A stretch of 64,000 bases of DNA from Promethearchaeota archaeon (GCA_030668025.1 DAOUUT010000001.1:1-64000); one strand, 5' to 3'; counted from the first letter of the stretch, positions 50,201 through 58,536 are shown. A program made the numbers and translations. The notes: generated by a model from the letters alone, not told the origin.

Positions 50201-52779
50201 ACTCCAGCTGTTCCAACACTAAAATGAATTCCTGAGTATTGTATATCATCTGTATCAATCGTATAATCATCTAACAAATAATCCATACCTTCTGTAGCAT
50301 ATTTTTCAAAAGAATCGTCTGAAACATCGCCTAAATTCCAATCATTTATACTAATATCATCGTGGAAATCCTCAATACCATTTATTTCGGAACCCTGTAA
50401 TATCCATCTCGTAGTTAATTCTGATTCGGAAATAGCATGAAAGTTAGGTACGGGATCTATAACTTCGAAAACAGTCCAATCTGTATATTGAATCGAACCA
50501 AGTATAATCCATCTATATCTATGAAGACCATTAACATCAAACGATTTCCAATGAATTAGATCCAACTTGTAAAAGATTTGAACGAACAAATAATCTATTT
50601 GTAGTTCAAAATTATCTAATAAATCTGAACCAACCCAATACAATTTAACTACTCCACTTGGACTAATAAAATCGTTTGGAGATTCTGTATTATATTCTTT
50701 TTTAGTAAACGATGTATCCGAAGAACTGCTAATTTGCACATACGATTCTGTATCGTAATTCCATATCTTGAATACTATTGTCTGAGATATATTTGTTTTT
50801 TGCCAACTTTCGAGATTCATAGCCAAAAGATCTTCGTTGTATCGATCAAAAGAAAAAGTTATGGTCATTTCCAACTCTGCTGGTTCGGTAAGATAATCTA
50901 ACCTCAATCGATCTATTAATAGATCAAAATCAATTAATAGCTTAGTAGCCTGAAATCGTATTCTTACTCCATTAGTTTCATTCACATAAGGACTTGCACT
51001 CCCTAATGTAAAAGAATCGTCATCAAAATTAGCAGAATTATCAACAGATTCAATTTCGTACCACGAAGTAGTATCCCAATTCCAAATGTCTAAATCTACA
51101 GTAATTGATATATTTGTTTTATGAGAATATTTAAAAAACTCAATTGAGCTAAAATCTGGATCGACCACTTGCATGTCTATTTGAACATTTAACTCTGCTG
51201 GTTCGGCGAGATAATCTATTCGCAATCGATCTATTAATAGTTCAAAATTTTCTACTACACTCAAAGCCTGAAATCGTATCCTTACTTGATTAGTCCCACT
51301 TACATAAGGACTTGCACTCCCTAATGTAAAAGAATCGTCATCAAAATTAGCAGAATTATCAACAGATTCAATTTCGTACCACGAAGTAGTGTCCCAATTC
51401 CAAATGTCTAAATCTACATCAATTGATATGTCTGTTTTGTGCGAATATTTGAAGTATTCAATCGAACTAAGATCTGGATCGTCCACGTGCATATCTATTT
51501 GAACATCTAACTCTGGATCTCCATCTTCATTATCCCCTACATTATATTCGGGATCCCAAGGATATATTCCAACAGCATCAAGATAACAATGATACCCTAA
51601 TTGATTAGTATCTGTTCTATAAAATAATTCGTCAACCGACGATTGATCATTACAAATATCTAATACTCCAGAACTTACACCATCTATTGTTATTATCTGT
51701 TTATACTGAGACAATCCTTCATATTCTCCATCAGTTAATTCAAAATCAACTCTCACATGATACCACGTATTACTTGCTGGTGCAGCAACATTTGGGATTA
51801 TTGTCCATATCCCTTGGTCTTTATATTGCCATTGACTATTAAATAAACCCATGTAAATAACTTCTACTACTCCATCATATAAAACTTCATAAAATTTATA
51901 AGTATGGGTATCAGTTCTCATCCAACTCTCTACAGTTCCATAACTAACTGTAGGATCAATAGCTCTTGATATTGTTGCGTAACCATAGCTAACATCATCA
52001 TAAAAGTCTAAAACTTTTTTATGTCCGTCTAAGTCATCAAGAAGAGTAACACGATAACCATCCCAATCTGCAAATCCATTTTCAAATGAATAAGTTCCAG
52101 CATAATGACCGATTTCTGAAGAATCAAGAACAGACCAATCAGCATCAATAGTTTCTAACTCTCCTATTGTATCACCAGTCCCTTTTGTAAATGTAAAATC
52201 GCTCCATTGAGATGGTGTTTCGTAGATGTATCCATCAGTATGAGAAGATGTAATTACAGACCAATCGGTATCAATCGTTTCTAACTCTCCTATCGTATCA
52301 CCAGATCCTTCCGTAAATGTAAAATCATCCCATTGAGATGGAGTTTCATAGATGTATCCATCGGTATGAGAAGATGTAAATGTCGTGTAAGAAGCATCAT
52401 TAGATTTCATATTGTTTGTTGAATCAGTTGTTCCACTAATCATATTAACATTGTTTGGATCTCCATATTGAGTTTCAGTATTATTTACAGGAGTGACAGT
52501 ATCGTTATTAACAACACCAGTCCAACTCGTAGTAGTATCGTTAAAATCTTCCGTCTGAAATTTGGCTCCTGTCCAGACATGGTCAAGATCTTCATCGTCG
52601 TAAAAATCGTTTAGTTCAAATGGATACGATTTCCCGTTAAATAAAGTGTTTGTAGCAGATGTTTCCAAATTTGTATCGTTATCAGAACTTAAAAATAAAT
52701 TGTTAAAAATGGAACTATAACTTAACAATAAAGCGAATACAATTAACAAACAAGTTATTTTTTTAAATGGCTTAATCAT
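47224..52779 (-). CDS. Giant repetitive surface protein, putative adhesin/spike (1851 aa)
   Basis: Signal peptide (ITCLLIVFALLLSYSS), a large extracellular region and a C-terminal membrane anchor (PVIWLMIVLIILGCGASIIL) with a basic tail. Repeats: a 41-residue unit twice near the N-terminus; a roughly 105-residue module twice almost identical (WNWDTTSWYEIESVDNSANF) plus a divergent third; and four to five propeller-like units of about 45 residues (WDGTHFWVIGS, YKYTYAGVYT). A laminin-G-like domain sits near residues 200-400. Residues about 1550-1700 look like a heptad coiled coil (stalk), rich in Asn-x-Ser/Thr sites. Overall a stalked adhesin or receptor-binding protein. Confidence 0.8.
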   Translation of the reverse strand: MIKPFKKITCLLIVFALLLSYSSIFNNLFLSSDNDTNLETSATNTLFNGKSYPFELNDFYDDEDLDHVWTGAKFQTEDFNDTTTSWTGVVNNDTVTPVNNTETQYGDPNNVNMISGTTDSTNNMKSNDASYTTFTSSHTDGYIYETPSQWDDFTFTEGSGDTIGELETIDTDWSVITSSHTDGYIYETPSQWSDFTFTKGTGDTIGELETIDADWSVLDSSEIGHYAGTYSFENGFADWDGYRVTLLDDLDGHKKVLDFYDDVSYGYATISRAIDPTVSYGTVESWMRTDTHTYKFYEVLYDGVVEVIYMGLFNSQWQYKDQGIWTIIPNVAAPASNTWYHVRVDFELTDGEYEGLSQYKQIITIDGVSSGVLDICNDQSSVDELFYRTDTNQLGYHCYLDAVGIYPWDPEYNVGDNEDGDPELDVQIDMHVDDPDLSSIEYFKYSHKTDISIDVDLDIWNWDTTSWYEIESVDNSANFDDDSFTLGSASPYVSGTNQVRIRFQALSVVENFELLIDRLRIDYLAEPAELNVQIDMQVVDPDFSSIEFFKYSHKTNISITVDLDIWNWDTTSWYEIESVDNSANFDDDSFTLGSASPYVNETNGVRIRFQATKLLIDFDLLIDRLRLDYLTEPAELEMTITFSFDRYNEDLLAMNLESWQKTNISQTIVFKIWNYDTESYVQISSSSDTSFTKKEYNTESPNDFISPSGVVKLYWVGSDLLDNFELQIDYLFVQIFYKLDLIHWKSFDVNGLHRYRWIILGSIQYTDWTVFEVIDPVPNFHAISESELTTRWILQGSEINGIEDFHDDISINDWNLGDVSDDSFEKYATEGMDYLLDDYTIDTDDIQYSGIHFSVGTAGVSKVVGIAWVGTHFWILDDATNEVYKYTSAGVYTGTHFDISSEIVAPNGLGWDGTHFWVIGSDEIAYKYTYAGVYTTTNFDISVQDNNPYGITWDGTHLWVVGEDTDEVYKYTDAGVYTGTHFDISSEIVAPRDIVWDGTHFWVTGSSFVYKYTSAGVYTGTYFDATTEDGRQYGITSDGTYLCMVGFNNAEVYKYEFKYDIEKKYFGSGYTYIQTNETELISLKSVDYGTPYILNSGDYFEIDFETSSDSQINLILLKNDVVNKTLLLSQSGNTNFNRHTVQISTEELIEFDQLKISSIFEDTDNIKIYDIKTYKYTITGDYKAFYVSPINQRDVYLSPDTYNLRIFDPFDGDVKVNVNITIESTDYYHVYLPIGIQECRLGLFSPDDIYLPIIDYHINISRSLNGEYDDFWLLYDVFSVDTETYIYIDVYDRFNTLIDSFTRFASDYIELELETYQLQIKNLMEQKTIIDINGSYVYPLLSGNTIEFMLATSYYQIGYYDSDNDHHQFMIYLDSNQAYELNRSKICFLSYADQQGNHLFFDNYKTYINGTMIYENIFYEDAGDDVNITITDRYDYQVYSGIYSVNLGDNYIAITLTLYTLKIMNQQEVFNWINITRDPNYYESEYYWSEWIAPNEIIEFNLFSGYYKINLTDYENLGSSYYSYTLNGDDILLIGSNYTLFNVIYNIENVNTTIGNQITNVVIDLTNQNSDINNTIINIEINLDSVNSSLDTLLINQNTQLDFISNNISNVFIWLDTNFTSLQNNINVSFLDLSTDVYLINDTIYTAVIGVEASLDIINTTISGNLSIAIQQNEFLTTLFQLTMFSDLLNWSTASYNSTFIEEQIDVWSFINDFRNTSVLIELKYEGVVDELLLSAQNMIDQYLPNEDVEYRLWSIEDEEYLSNWEALPDNKTVSFGFYSEAIPKTPDFNAPVIWLMIVLIILGCGASIILIGYIAYRYRKKSENYRRSYADKITLEAKTIKKFTQGTRIR

Positions 52780-53329
52780 ATATCTCTTTAACCTCTTCTA
52801 TTGTTTCTATTATTTTAATCTTTACATTATCTATGTAGAATTGGTTATCTTCGTTTAAATTATAAAAATGTTTTTTTATTAATATAAAAAATCCTAAAAA
52901 GGTTAAAAAAACAAATCCAGTTAATTCGGTTATTATCAACATATTGTTAGATAAAAGCAAACCCATAAAATAATCAATCCGACCAAAATTAATATTAAAA
53001 TTAAAAATAAAATTAATATCTGTTAACGGATAAAAGAATTCAGGTAATGGAAAGTCCATTACAATATGAATAGAAAATCCGATAACATAACTAAATGTTT
53101 TTATTTTTTCTTTTTTAATTAATTGTAAAATAATAAAGGTAATAATTAAAAATAAGCATGTATGAGCTACACCTCTTCCATACCATATATTAAAGAATTC
53201 AGCAGTTTTATCTATTGCGTCAGATATTACCGACCCAACAAGCAACCAAAATATATTATGTTTAACATTTAATTTTCTAAATGGAAATACAAAAAGAAGT
53301 GGAACCATTATATGAAACAATAAAAACAT
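52772..53329 (-). CDS. DUF457/YdjM-like membrane protein with fused C-terminal fragment (185 aa)
   Basis: Several membrane helices with LVGSVISDAIDKTAEFFNIW, GRGVAHTCLFL and HIVMDFPLPEFFYPL, which fits membrane-bound metal-dependent hydrolases of the DUF457 group (His/Asp positions kept). The last 24 residues (NQFYIDNVKIKIIETIEE) copy the end of the 53661-54401 protein (NLFYVDNVEIEVIETI), also at DNA level. ATG 53329 is chosen; TTG 53341 abuts the ribosome site. It overlaps the giant gene by 8 bp. Confidence 0.65.
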   Translation of the reverse strand: MFLLFHIMVPLLFVFPFRKLNVKHNIFWLLVGSVISDAIDKTAEFFNIWYGRGVAHTCLFLIITFIILQLIKKEKIKTFSYVIGFSIHIVMDFPLPEFFYPLTDINFIFNFNINFGRIDYFMGLLLSNNMLIITELTGFVFLTFLGFFILIKKHFYNLNEDNQFYIDNVKIKIIETIEEVKEIYD

Positions 53330-53337
53330 CTTATTTA

Positions 53338-53646
53338 TCAACTCCTTTTTGGTTTAATGTAATAAACATACGTTAAAACGCTAAGAACAAAAAAACAGGC
53401 AAATACTATGTAAAGAATTGTATCAAGCATTATTGCCTGATCAACACGATCAATCATATTAAAACCAAACCAATACACGCTTGTCATAGATCTGTCTATT
53501 TCTGTTTCTGTTAAATATAATCTAGCTAAATAGTTGTATTTATAAATCAGTTCAAAATACACATCTAATAAATGATGTGTGACCATTAATAACGGTATTA
53601 GGATTATTAAAGAAATAATTATACAATCTACTATTTTTGACGTCAT
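53338..53646 (-). CDS. Two-helix membrane protein (102 aa)
   Basis: Two membrane helices (IVDCIIISLIILIPLLMVTH and LDTILYIVFACFFVLSVLTY) with an outside loop between them. Not recognised. GAGGTTTTAAAA precedes ATG 53646. Small two-helix proteins like this could be structural in an enveloped particle. Confidence 0.6.
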   Translation of the reverse strand: MTSKIVDCIIISLIILIPLLMVTHHLLDVYFELIYKYNYLARLYLTETEIDRSMTSVYWFGFNMIDRVDQAIMLDTILYIVFACFFVLSVLTYVYYIKPKRS

Positions 53647-53660
53647 TTTTAAAACCTCTT

Positions 53661-54401
53661 TTATATCGTTTCTATAACCTCTATCTCTACATTGTCCACA
53701 TAGAACAAGTTATTCTCTACATAAGTAGAGAAATATAATTCACAGAAATAAGGCGGAACTTCGTAATGATTGAAATTATATCCTATACTCTCATCGTTTC
53801 CATCTATCCATAAATGCCAATCGTTAAGATTAAACTCTATCTTAAAGTGATACCACTTTTCTACAGAAAAACGACTTATTTTGGTCCAAATCCCATTGCC
53901 GTCTTTTATTTTGATGTCACTATCGGATCCACCTAAATGAATAATGATGTCGTCAACATAATCGTATTCTCCTGTAAGTTGAGTAATATCAATATTAACG
54001 ACTTCATCATATTCACAATAAATATCGAATTCTATGACTCCACGTGCTGCCTTTTTGAAACGAGCTGCTAATTCGACACCATCCCCATCTCTATTCTCTA
54101 CTTCTGCTACTTGTCCAAATGTTTCGTCTAATTCCCATACTATAACTTCTGTTCCATCCCAACTCGTTCCTCTCCAATCTACTGGATGTTCGCCAATTAC
54201 ATCGCTCTCGAAATCGTATACGACTTCAGAGGGATATGGTAATTCTGATATGGTGTTATCAACTCTATCCTGATAACAATAATAAACGGTCCCTGAAAAT
54301 ACGATTAATAACAAGAATAAAATTAAAAAATTCTTTCCTTTTCCTGTTTTTCTATTTTTAATCTGTCGATTCTGTCGCTTACTCTTCGCTTTATCGTTCA
54401 T
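53661..54401 (-). CDS. Membrane-anchored lectin/LamG-like surface protein with shared N-terminal tag (246 aa)
   Basis: Starts MNDKAKSKRQNRQIKNRKTG, then one membrane helix (FLILFLLLIVFSGTVYYCYQ) and a concanavalin-like jellyroll domain (VYDFESDVIGEHPVDW, WYHFKIEFNLNDWHLWIDG, FYVDNVEIEVIETI). Such domains bind sugars or proteins. Orientation is cytoplasmic tag, outside lectin. Similar LamG-like segments occur in the giant protein and in 54494-55150. Confidence 0.7.
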   Translation of the reverse strand: MNDKAKSKRQNRQIKNRKTGKGKNFLILFLLLIVFSGTVYYCYQDRVDNTISELPYPSEVVYDFESDVIGEHPVDWRGTSWDGTEVIVWELDETFGQVAEVENRDGDGVELAARFKKAARGVIEFDIYCEYDEVVNIDITQLTGEYDYVDDIIIHLGGSDSDIKIKDGNGIWTKISRFSVEKWYHFKIEFNLNDWHLWIDGNDESIGYNFNHYEVPPYFCELYFSTYVENNLFYVDNVEIEVIETI

Positions 54402-54493
54402 TATTATTATTACCTCTTTTTTGCTTTTTCTGGCTTAAAACTTCTTTTAAATTCAATTCCTCCAATCTTACTTAAAAAAAATAAAAAAAAGGT

Positions 54494-55150
54494 TTAGATT
54501 TTTTTTAAATTGTTAAGTTTCTCGAAGATTACGTCTATAACGTTCTTATTCGCGATGTCCGTATACATATGTATCGTATCAATTTCTTCGTTTGCGGGAA
54601 TAAACATTAAATCGTCTACAACCTCGTTTCCATCGGCTTTAATAGATATTTTTCCCTCTCCGCTAATACTCAAATCAAAAAATATTTCAATCGTGTGCCA
54701 ATTTGTATCCCAGTCAAGAACCTTCATTTGAAGCGTACCAATTATAAGAGCTAACGAATCACATATCCTTTCCAATTTGAATAACGCATATCCGTTTGAT
54801 AGAAACTCTATTGTAAAATCTTCCTGATAAATCTCGTTGGGCATTCTTAGTTTCAATTTTACATAGCCTATGTCAATCGAATTAAAGCTTAAACTCATCT
54901 CCGCGCGATTCCACGTACTGGTATCTACAACAGTTATATAATCGTCAACTACTACAATTGCCGTATAATACAGTTTAGTTACAGTATCCCATTGATTGAA
55001 CGAAACATCTACCGATTCTTCAATCTCCATATTAATAGGGGTAGAGGACTCCATTTCTGAACTAACATAAATCATGGCTAAGCCAGAAGCAGAAACGATC
55101 AATACGACCATTAAGAGCATTATGACTTTTTTTTTTTCCATTCTATTCAT
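54494..55150 (-). CDS. Membrane-anchored jellyroll-like surface protein (218 aa)
   Basis: Signal-anchor KKVIMLLMVVLIVSASGLAM near the N-terminus and a beta-rich outside domain with NTWHTIEIFF-like phrase DWDTNWHTIEIFFDLSIS, typical of LamG/concanavalin folds. Related in design to the neighbouring 53661-54401 protein. ATG 55150 taken as start (ATG 55141 also in frame). Function: probable surface or receptor-binding component. Confidence 0.62.
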   Translation of the reverse strand: MNRMEKKKVIMLLMVVLIVSASGLAMIYVSSEMESSTPINMEIEESVDVSFNQWDTVTKLYYTAIVVVDDYITVVDTSTWNRAEMSLSFNSIDIGYVKLKLRMPNEIYQEDFTIEFLSNGYALFKLERICDSLALIIGTLQMKVLDWDTNWHTIEIFFDLSISGEGKISIKADGNEVVDDLMFIPANEEIDTIHMYTDIANKNVIDVIFEKLNNLKKI

Positions 55151-55276
55151 CACTTTTTTGTTCTTTTATTTTTAATTGGTGTTTTTTGCTTTCAAGAAGG
55201 CTTTTTCTCGAAATTTACAAACGCTCTATACTTGTTTCATATTTTTTAAAAAAATAAAAAAAAAATAATTTAGAAT

Positions 55277-56734
55277 TTATTCTTTATTGGAAGCTGCTTT
55301 AATTACACGGGAGGCTATGGCGGCGGGTCCTCTGATCTGCATGTAGATGTAGATAATAGCTATTAGGATAACAATGATAACAACAATAGCGATAATAAAT
55401 GGCAAGGAATTGAGAAACGCCTCTAATAAATTGGACAACCCTCTATAAAGCATGATTTCAACGTCGGTCATTCCAGTCATATCCTCGTCCCAGATAAAGT
55501 CCCCTTCGTCAAAGATAGGATCGTCTAAGTCATCGCCTCCTTCATCAGAAGTCATCTCTCCGGAGGCGATAAAATTTACGCGAACTGTAAACGTCTGCTT
55601 ACAGAATTGATTTGTAACTTTAGTTGCAACGTTTCTGACATATTGATTTGTTAACGGGCCTTGAGGCACCCATACTCCTGCAGGACTGATAAAGGGGAAA
55701 TCGTGATAATCCCACGTAAGCTGTGCCCATCGAACACCAAGCGTTTGAGTATCGTACGTAATAGCCGGTCTAAGTCTTGCTGGTAGGTTGAAGTTAAATA
55801 CGTCCGAGGATCCTGAAGGACTCCAGGTCGTACCTTGTGGTTGCGCTATTAAGATCGATTGTCCGGTCGCACCTCCTAAAAACGTTTTGCCGTAAGAATA
55901 ATCTCCTAAAGTAACTCCAAGATTAAGATCCTCTATTTTTTGAGATACGTCCGCTTTGTCTGTTCCAGTCCCTAAGCTTGGGGCCACCGTATCCGGGTCA
56001 TATACGGTTACTGACCCTACATTTTCTGCGTTTCCTTGATATACGGTATCGTAATCCGTAAGAACGTTATATCTAACGCCTGAGACTACGACTTGCTTAA
56101 TTTCGGATTCTACGATTAAATTTTTAATCGTCTTCCCATTTATTACGATCTCCCGTCCTTCAAAGTCTTCTCTTATATCGAGATTGATTGGAATGTTGCC
56201 ATCGTAGTCGTGATATTTATACGAACTTTCGGGGCCAAAGTCGATGCTTCTATAGTTAATAATTGCCTTAATATCTGACCGATCCAGATAAGCAGGAGGA
56301 GGAAATATATTAATTGCCGAAAATTTTACAATATGAACGTACTCTACAGATTTCAAAGCTCCAAGATTAGATTGAGGAAACACGTCTTTAATTCCAACGG
56401 TCGTATACCAGTTTAGCGAAAACTCGAATTCAGCAGCGGCTCTATACGCTATAGTTGTATCGCTTTCGGATATCTTTCCCTCGTTAGTGAAACTTATTAA
56501 CTGTATCCCCCCCGAACTCATGCGAAATTGGCCGGTTCCATCGGAAGTATCTTTATCAACTAAAGGATTTGCCGTCACAGCTAACCAAGTACTATCAATG
56601 TTAACCGAATCCCATTGAAGAGTATCATCTGCTTTTACAGGTTGAACTGAATAACCTACGAAGAACAGATTAAAAGAGATTAAAACAATAAAGAAAAAAA
56701 AAAGATTTTTGGATTTTTTTCTGCTGAAACTCAT
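55277..56734 (-). CDS. Large signal-peptide surface protein with C-terminal anchor (485 aa)
   Basis: Signal peptide (FFFFIVLISFNLFFVGYSVQ, cleavage near VKA-D), a roughly 410-residue beta-rich outside region, an acidic segment (DEGGDDLDDPIFDEGDFIWD), then a membrane helix (LPFIIAIVVIIVILIAIIYI) and a basic tail. Not recognised. AGGTGATTTC precedes the ATG. The layout fits a major envelope or spike protein, or a conjugation-pore subunit. Confidence 0.62.
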   Translation of the reverse strand: MSFSRKKSKNLFFFFIVLISFNLFFVGYSVQPVKADDTLQWDSVNIDSTWLAVTANPLVDKDTSDGTGQFRMSSGGIQLISFTNEGKISESDTTIAYRAAAEFEFSLNWYTTVGIKDVFPQSNLGALKSVEYVHIVKFSAINIFPPPAYLDRSDIKAIINYRSIDFGPESSYKYHDYDGNIPINLDIREDFEGREIVINGKTIKNLIVESEIKQVVVSGVRYNVLTDYDTVYQGNAENVGSVTVYDPDTVAPSLGTGTDKADVSQKIEDLNLGVTLGDYSYGKTFLGGATGQSILIAQPQGTTWSPSGSSDVFNFNLPARLRPAITYDTQTLGVRWAQLTWDYHDFPFISPAGVWVPQGPLTNQYVRNVATKVTNQFCKQTFTVRVNFIASGEMTSDEGGDDLDDPIFDEGDFIWDEDMTGMTDVEIMLYRGLSNLLEAFLNSLPFIIAIVVIIVILIAIIYIYMQIRGPAAIASRVIKAASNKE

Positions 56735-56746
56735 CAGAAATCACCT

Positions 56747-57823
56747 CTAAGCTTCCATTGAACTAAAAGTCTGCGAAACCGTTACTGAGTCCTCGTCTGT
56801 TGGAATATTTACGCGCACCGATTTAATATCGTTAAGTCCAATTGCCGATCCAAACGAAAATTCTGCGTTATATTTTCCAGGACCGTTTTCTAAGTTAAAA
56901 GATTCCGTTGCAATTAAGAAAATAGACGTACCTGAAACTACTTTTTCGAATGCAAAAGCGTCATCACCAGAAATGGTCATGTTCACTTGATAGGCGCTAC
57001 CGTCAGTTGCATTAAGCGTATAATTGAACACATATTCAAATGCGAACGCGTTTGTACCGCGTTCTAAGGGGTCCTCGTAATCGTGATCTTGGTCGTTTTC
57101 AATGTTATAGATGAATGGTTGACTTCTCCAGTCTGGCTCGTAGTAATACTCCTCTTGTTTCGATTGAGATAACTCCGCAAAATCGGACACGGACATTTTC
57201 CATTCAGGTCCATAATGGGCATCAGCCTGAGTGAAACCTGGAAAGTTAAAGAAGTGAGTATAATTCCCATTTGTAGAGAAATTTACTAATGTAATAGAAC
57301 TCATAGCATCGTTAATCATAATGTGATTAACATCGGAACTCATATGAAAAGCATCGATGAGATAAGGACCATTTGTTGCAGGTAAAATTAGATCGTAGGA
57401 TTCAAAGACGGTTTCACCGCTAGGATCGACGCGAATAAGAACGTAAGGAACGTCCGAAAGGTCGATCGTAATGTCGTCTGCGTCTCCTGATTTTTGCTTA
57501 ACCCAATTGGTAATATCAGTCAATTCTTCGTATATATATCCTGTTTCTGTGAATTCGTCGGGATCAGGAGTATAGATTTCTAACGGGATGTTTGGAGAAA
57601 CGAGTTCTTCGTCTGGCCATGCGTTAACTATAAAAGTTGCGGTAGATGCGGTAGGTGCCGGAGCCTGGGCTTGAGCTGTAACGTACCCATAAACCATAAA
57701 TCCAACGCCTCCCACAGCACATATAATGGCAATAACGCCGATAACAATGAAGATTTTAAGCTTTGGCGATACTTGACTAATTTTTTTCGCTTGTCTTCCA
57801 CTTTTTACGTTGTTTTTTGACAA
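56747..57823 (-). CDS. Anchored surface protein with shared N-terminal tag, first gene of late block (358 aa)
   Basis: Starts MSKNNVKSGRQAKKISQVSP (relaxed form of the tag), one membrane helix (IFIVIGVIAIICAVGGVGFM) and a roughly 300-residue beta-rich outside domain. TTG 57823 follows GGTGA by 9 nt. It is the promoter-proximal gene of the whole minus-strand cassette, so likely the most highly expressed; an abundant structural protein is a reasonable guess. Confidence 0.62.
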   Translation of the reverse strand: MSKNNVKSGRQAKKISQVSPKLKIFIVIGVIAIICAVGGVGFMVYGYVTAQAQAPAPTASTATFIVNAWPDEELVSPNIPLEIYTPDPDEFTETGYIYEELTDITNWVKQKSGDADDITIDLSDVPYVLIRVDPSGETVFESYDLILPATNGPYLIDAFHMSSDVNHIMINDAMSSITLVNFSTNGNYTHFFNFPGFTQADAHYGPEWKMSVSDFAELSQSKQEEYYYEPDWRSQPFIYNIENDQDHDYEDPLERGTNAFAFEYVFNYTLNATDGSAYQVNMTISGDDAFAFEKVVSGTSIFLIATESFNLENGPGKYNAEFSFGSAIGLNDIKSVRVNIPTDEDSVTVSQTFSSMEA

Positions 57824-57911
57824 ATTTTTGATTCACCTTTTATTTTTAATAGGTTTTTTAAGTTTTATTTAAATGATTTTTAAATAATAATGGGAATGGA
57901 ACTTATTTAAA

Positions 57912-58015
57912 TTATGCGTCTCTCGCATAAAAAAATATATATTATTTATTAAAGGAATAATATGATTTACGATTATTTTTCAATTTGAAATTATGCGCGA
58001 TAAAAATATTATCGC
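57912..58015. repeat. Two hairpins upstream of the late block
   Basis: TTATGCG (57912-57918)/CGCATAA (57924-57930) with a 5-nt loop, and GCGATAA (57997-58003)/TTATCGC (58009-58015), the latter extended by TTGAA and TTCAA flanks. Both contain ATTATGCG on the left side, so they may be two operators for one regulator. Confidence 0.5.
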
Positions 58016-58127
58016 TTCAAAAAAAGGTTAAAAAATAGGGTTTTTTAATATGTTAATTAAGAATTTAAATATCTTTCTCTCGGATATTTATTAATTATTA
58101 TATTCCTTAAACGCATATTTTATTAAT

Positions 58128-58220
58128 TTATATAACAATATATTATGTGAAGCCTCATTGGAGTTTGGCCATAATTTATTCCTCCACGAATAAAAAAAAA
58201 CTCCAGGGGCTTTTTTTTTT
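58128..58220 (+). ncRNA. Candidate small structured RNA or terminator hairpin
   Basis: A TATA-like TTTATATA (about 58128-58135) is followed about 25 nt later by a long hairpin: AAGCC (58150-58154)/GGCTT (58208-58212) plus TGGAGTTT (58159-58166)/AAACTCCA (58198-58205), separated by a small internal loop, and then a run of T (58211-58220). Promoter-hairpin-T tract is what a short independent RNA would show. It lies in the last 400 bp of the element. Expression is not known. Confidence 0.5.
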
Positions 58221-58518
58221 CTTAAAACTGCGAGAAGATCAATTAAAAAACAATGATTATACAACAATTATTTTTTAATAAGTTTCGGTTATTTTTTAAC
58301 TAATATTTAAGCATAACACAATTCTATTAAAACTTGAAGCCAAAACACAAATAAGCCTAATTTAATGATCGTTTTCGGAGAAATATTAAAAAAATTGATT
58401 TTACCGAAATATTTTGTTCCCCTTGGAAATTGAGGATTTGCACTTTTCATTTTTTACAAAAGTGTTAAGCGAAAATCTCTTTCATGAAAAAATTTAGTTT
58501 TCTCATGAAAAAAAGAAT

Positions 58519-58536
58519 TGAAAGATTAATTTCACG
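58519..58536 (+). repeat. Right attachment site (attR core)
   Basis: The 16-mer TGAAAGATTAATTTCA followed by CG. The left flank (AGAAT) is element, the right flank (CGGTG) is chromosome. Element flanks of both copies joined give TTGAAAGATTAATTTCAA, a 6-bp inverted repeat around the same GATTAA spacer (attP). Confidence 0.75.

Larger units (their letters stand above)
13623..58534. mobile_element. Integrated 44.9-kb mobile element (provirus or integrative plasmid)
   Basis: It is bounded by a 16-bp direct repeat (13623-13638, 58519-58534) and carries a tyrosine recombinase near its left end. Its contents are typical of mobile DNA: coupled ribbon-helix-helix regulator and integrase, toxin-like modules, AbrB and BRO-type regulators, a replicative ATPase, many tiny overlapping genes on one strand, then a long block of membrane and surface proteins on the opposite strand. 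When circular, the integrase promoter and the late-block promoter would face away from each other across the att site. Both flanks carry ordinary Asgard chromosomal genes. I found no recognisable capsid, portal, tail or relaxase gene, so the lifestyle is not settled. Confidence 0.85.

Noticed and set aside
13623..58534. Assignment to a named Asgard virus or mobile-element group
   Set aside because: I saw no diagnostic capsid, portal or relaxase gene. The giant protein and small two-helix proteins are suggestive but not sufficient for a named group.
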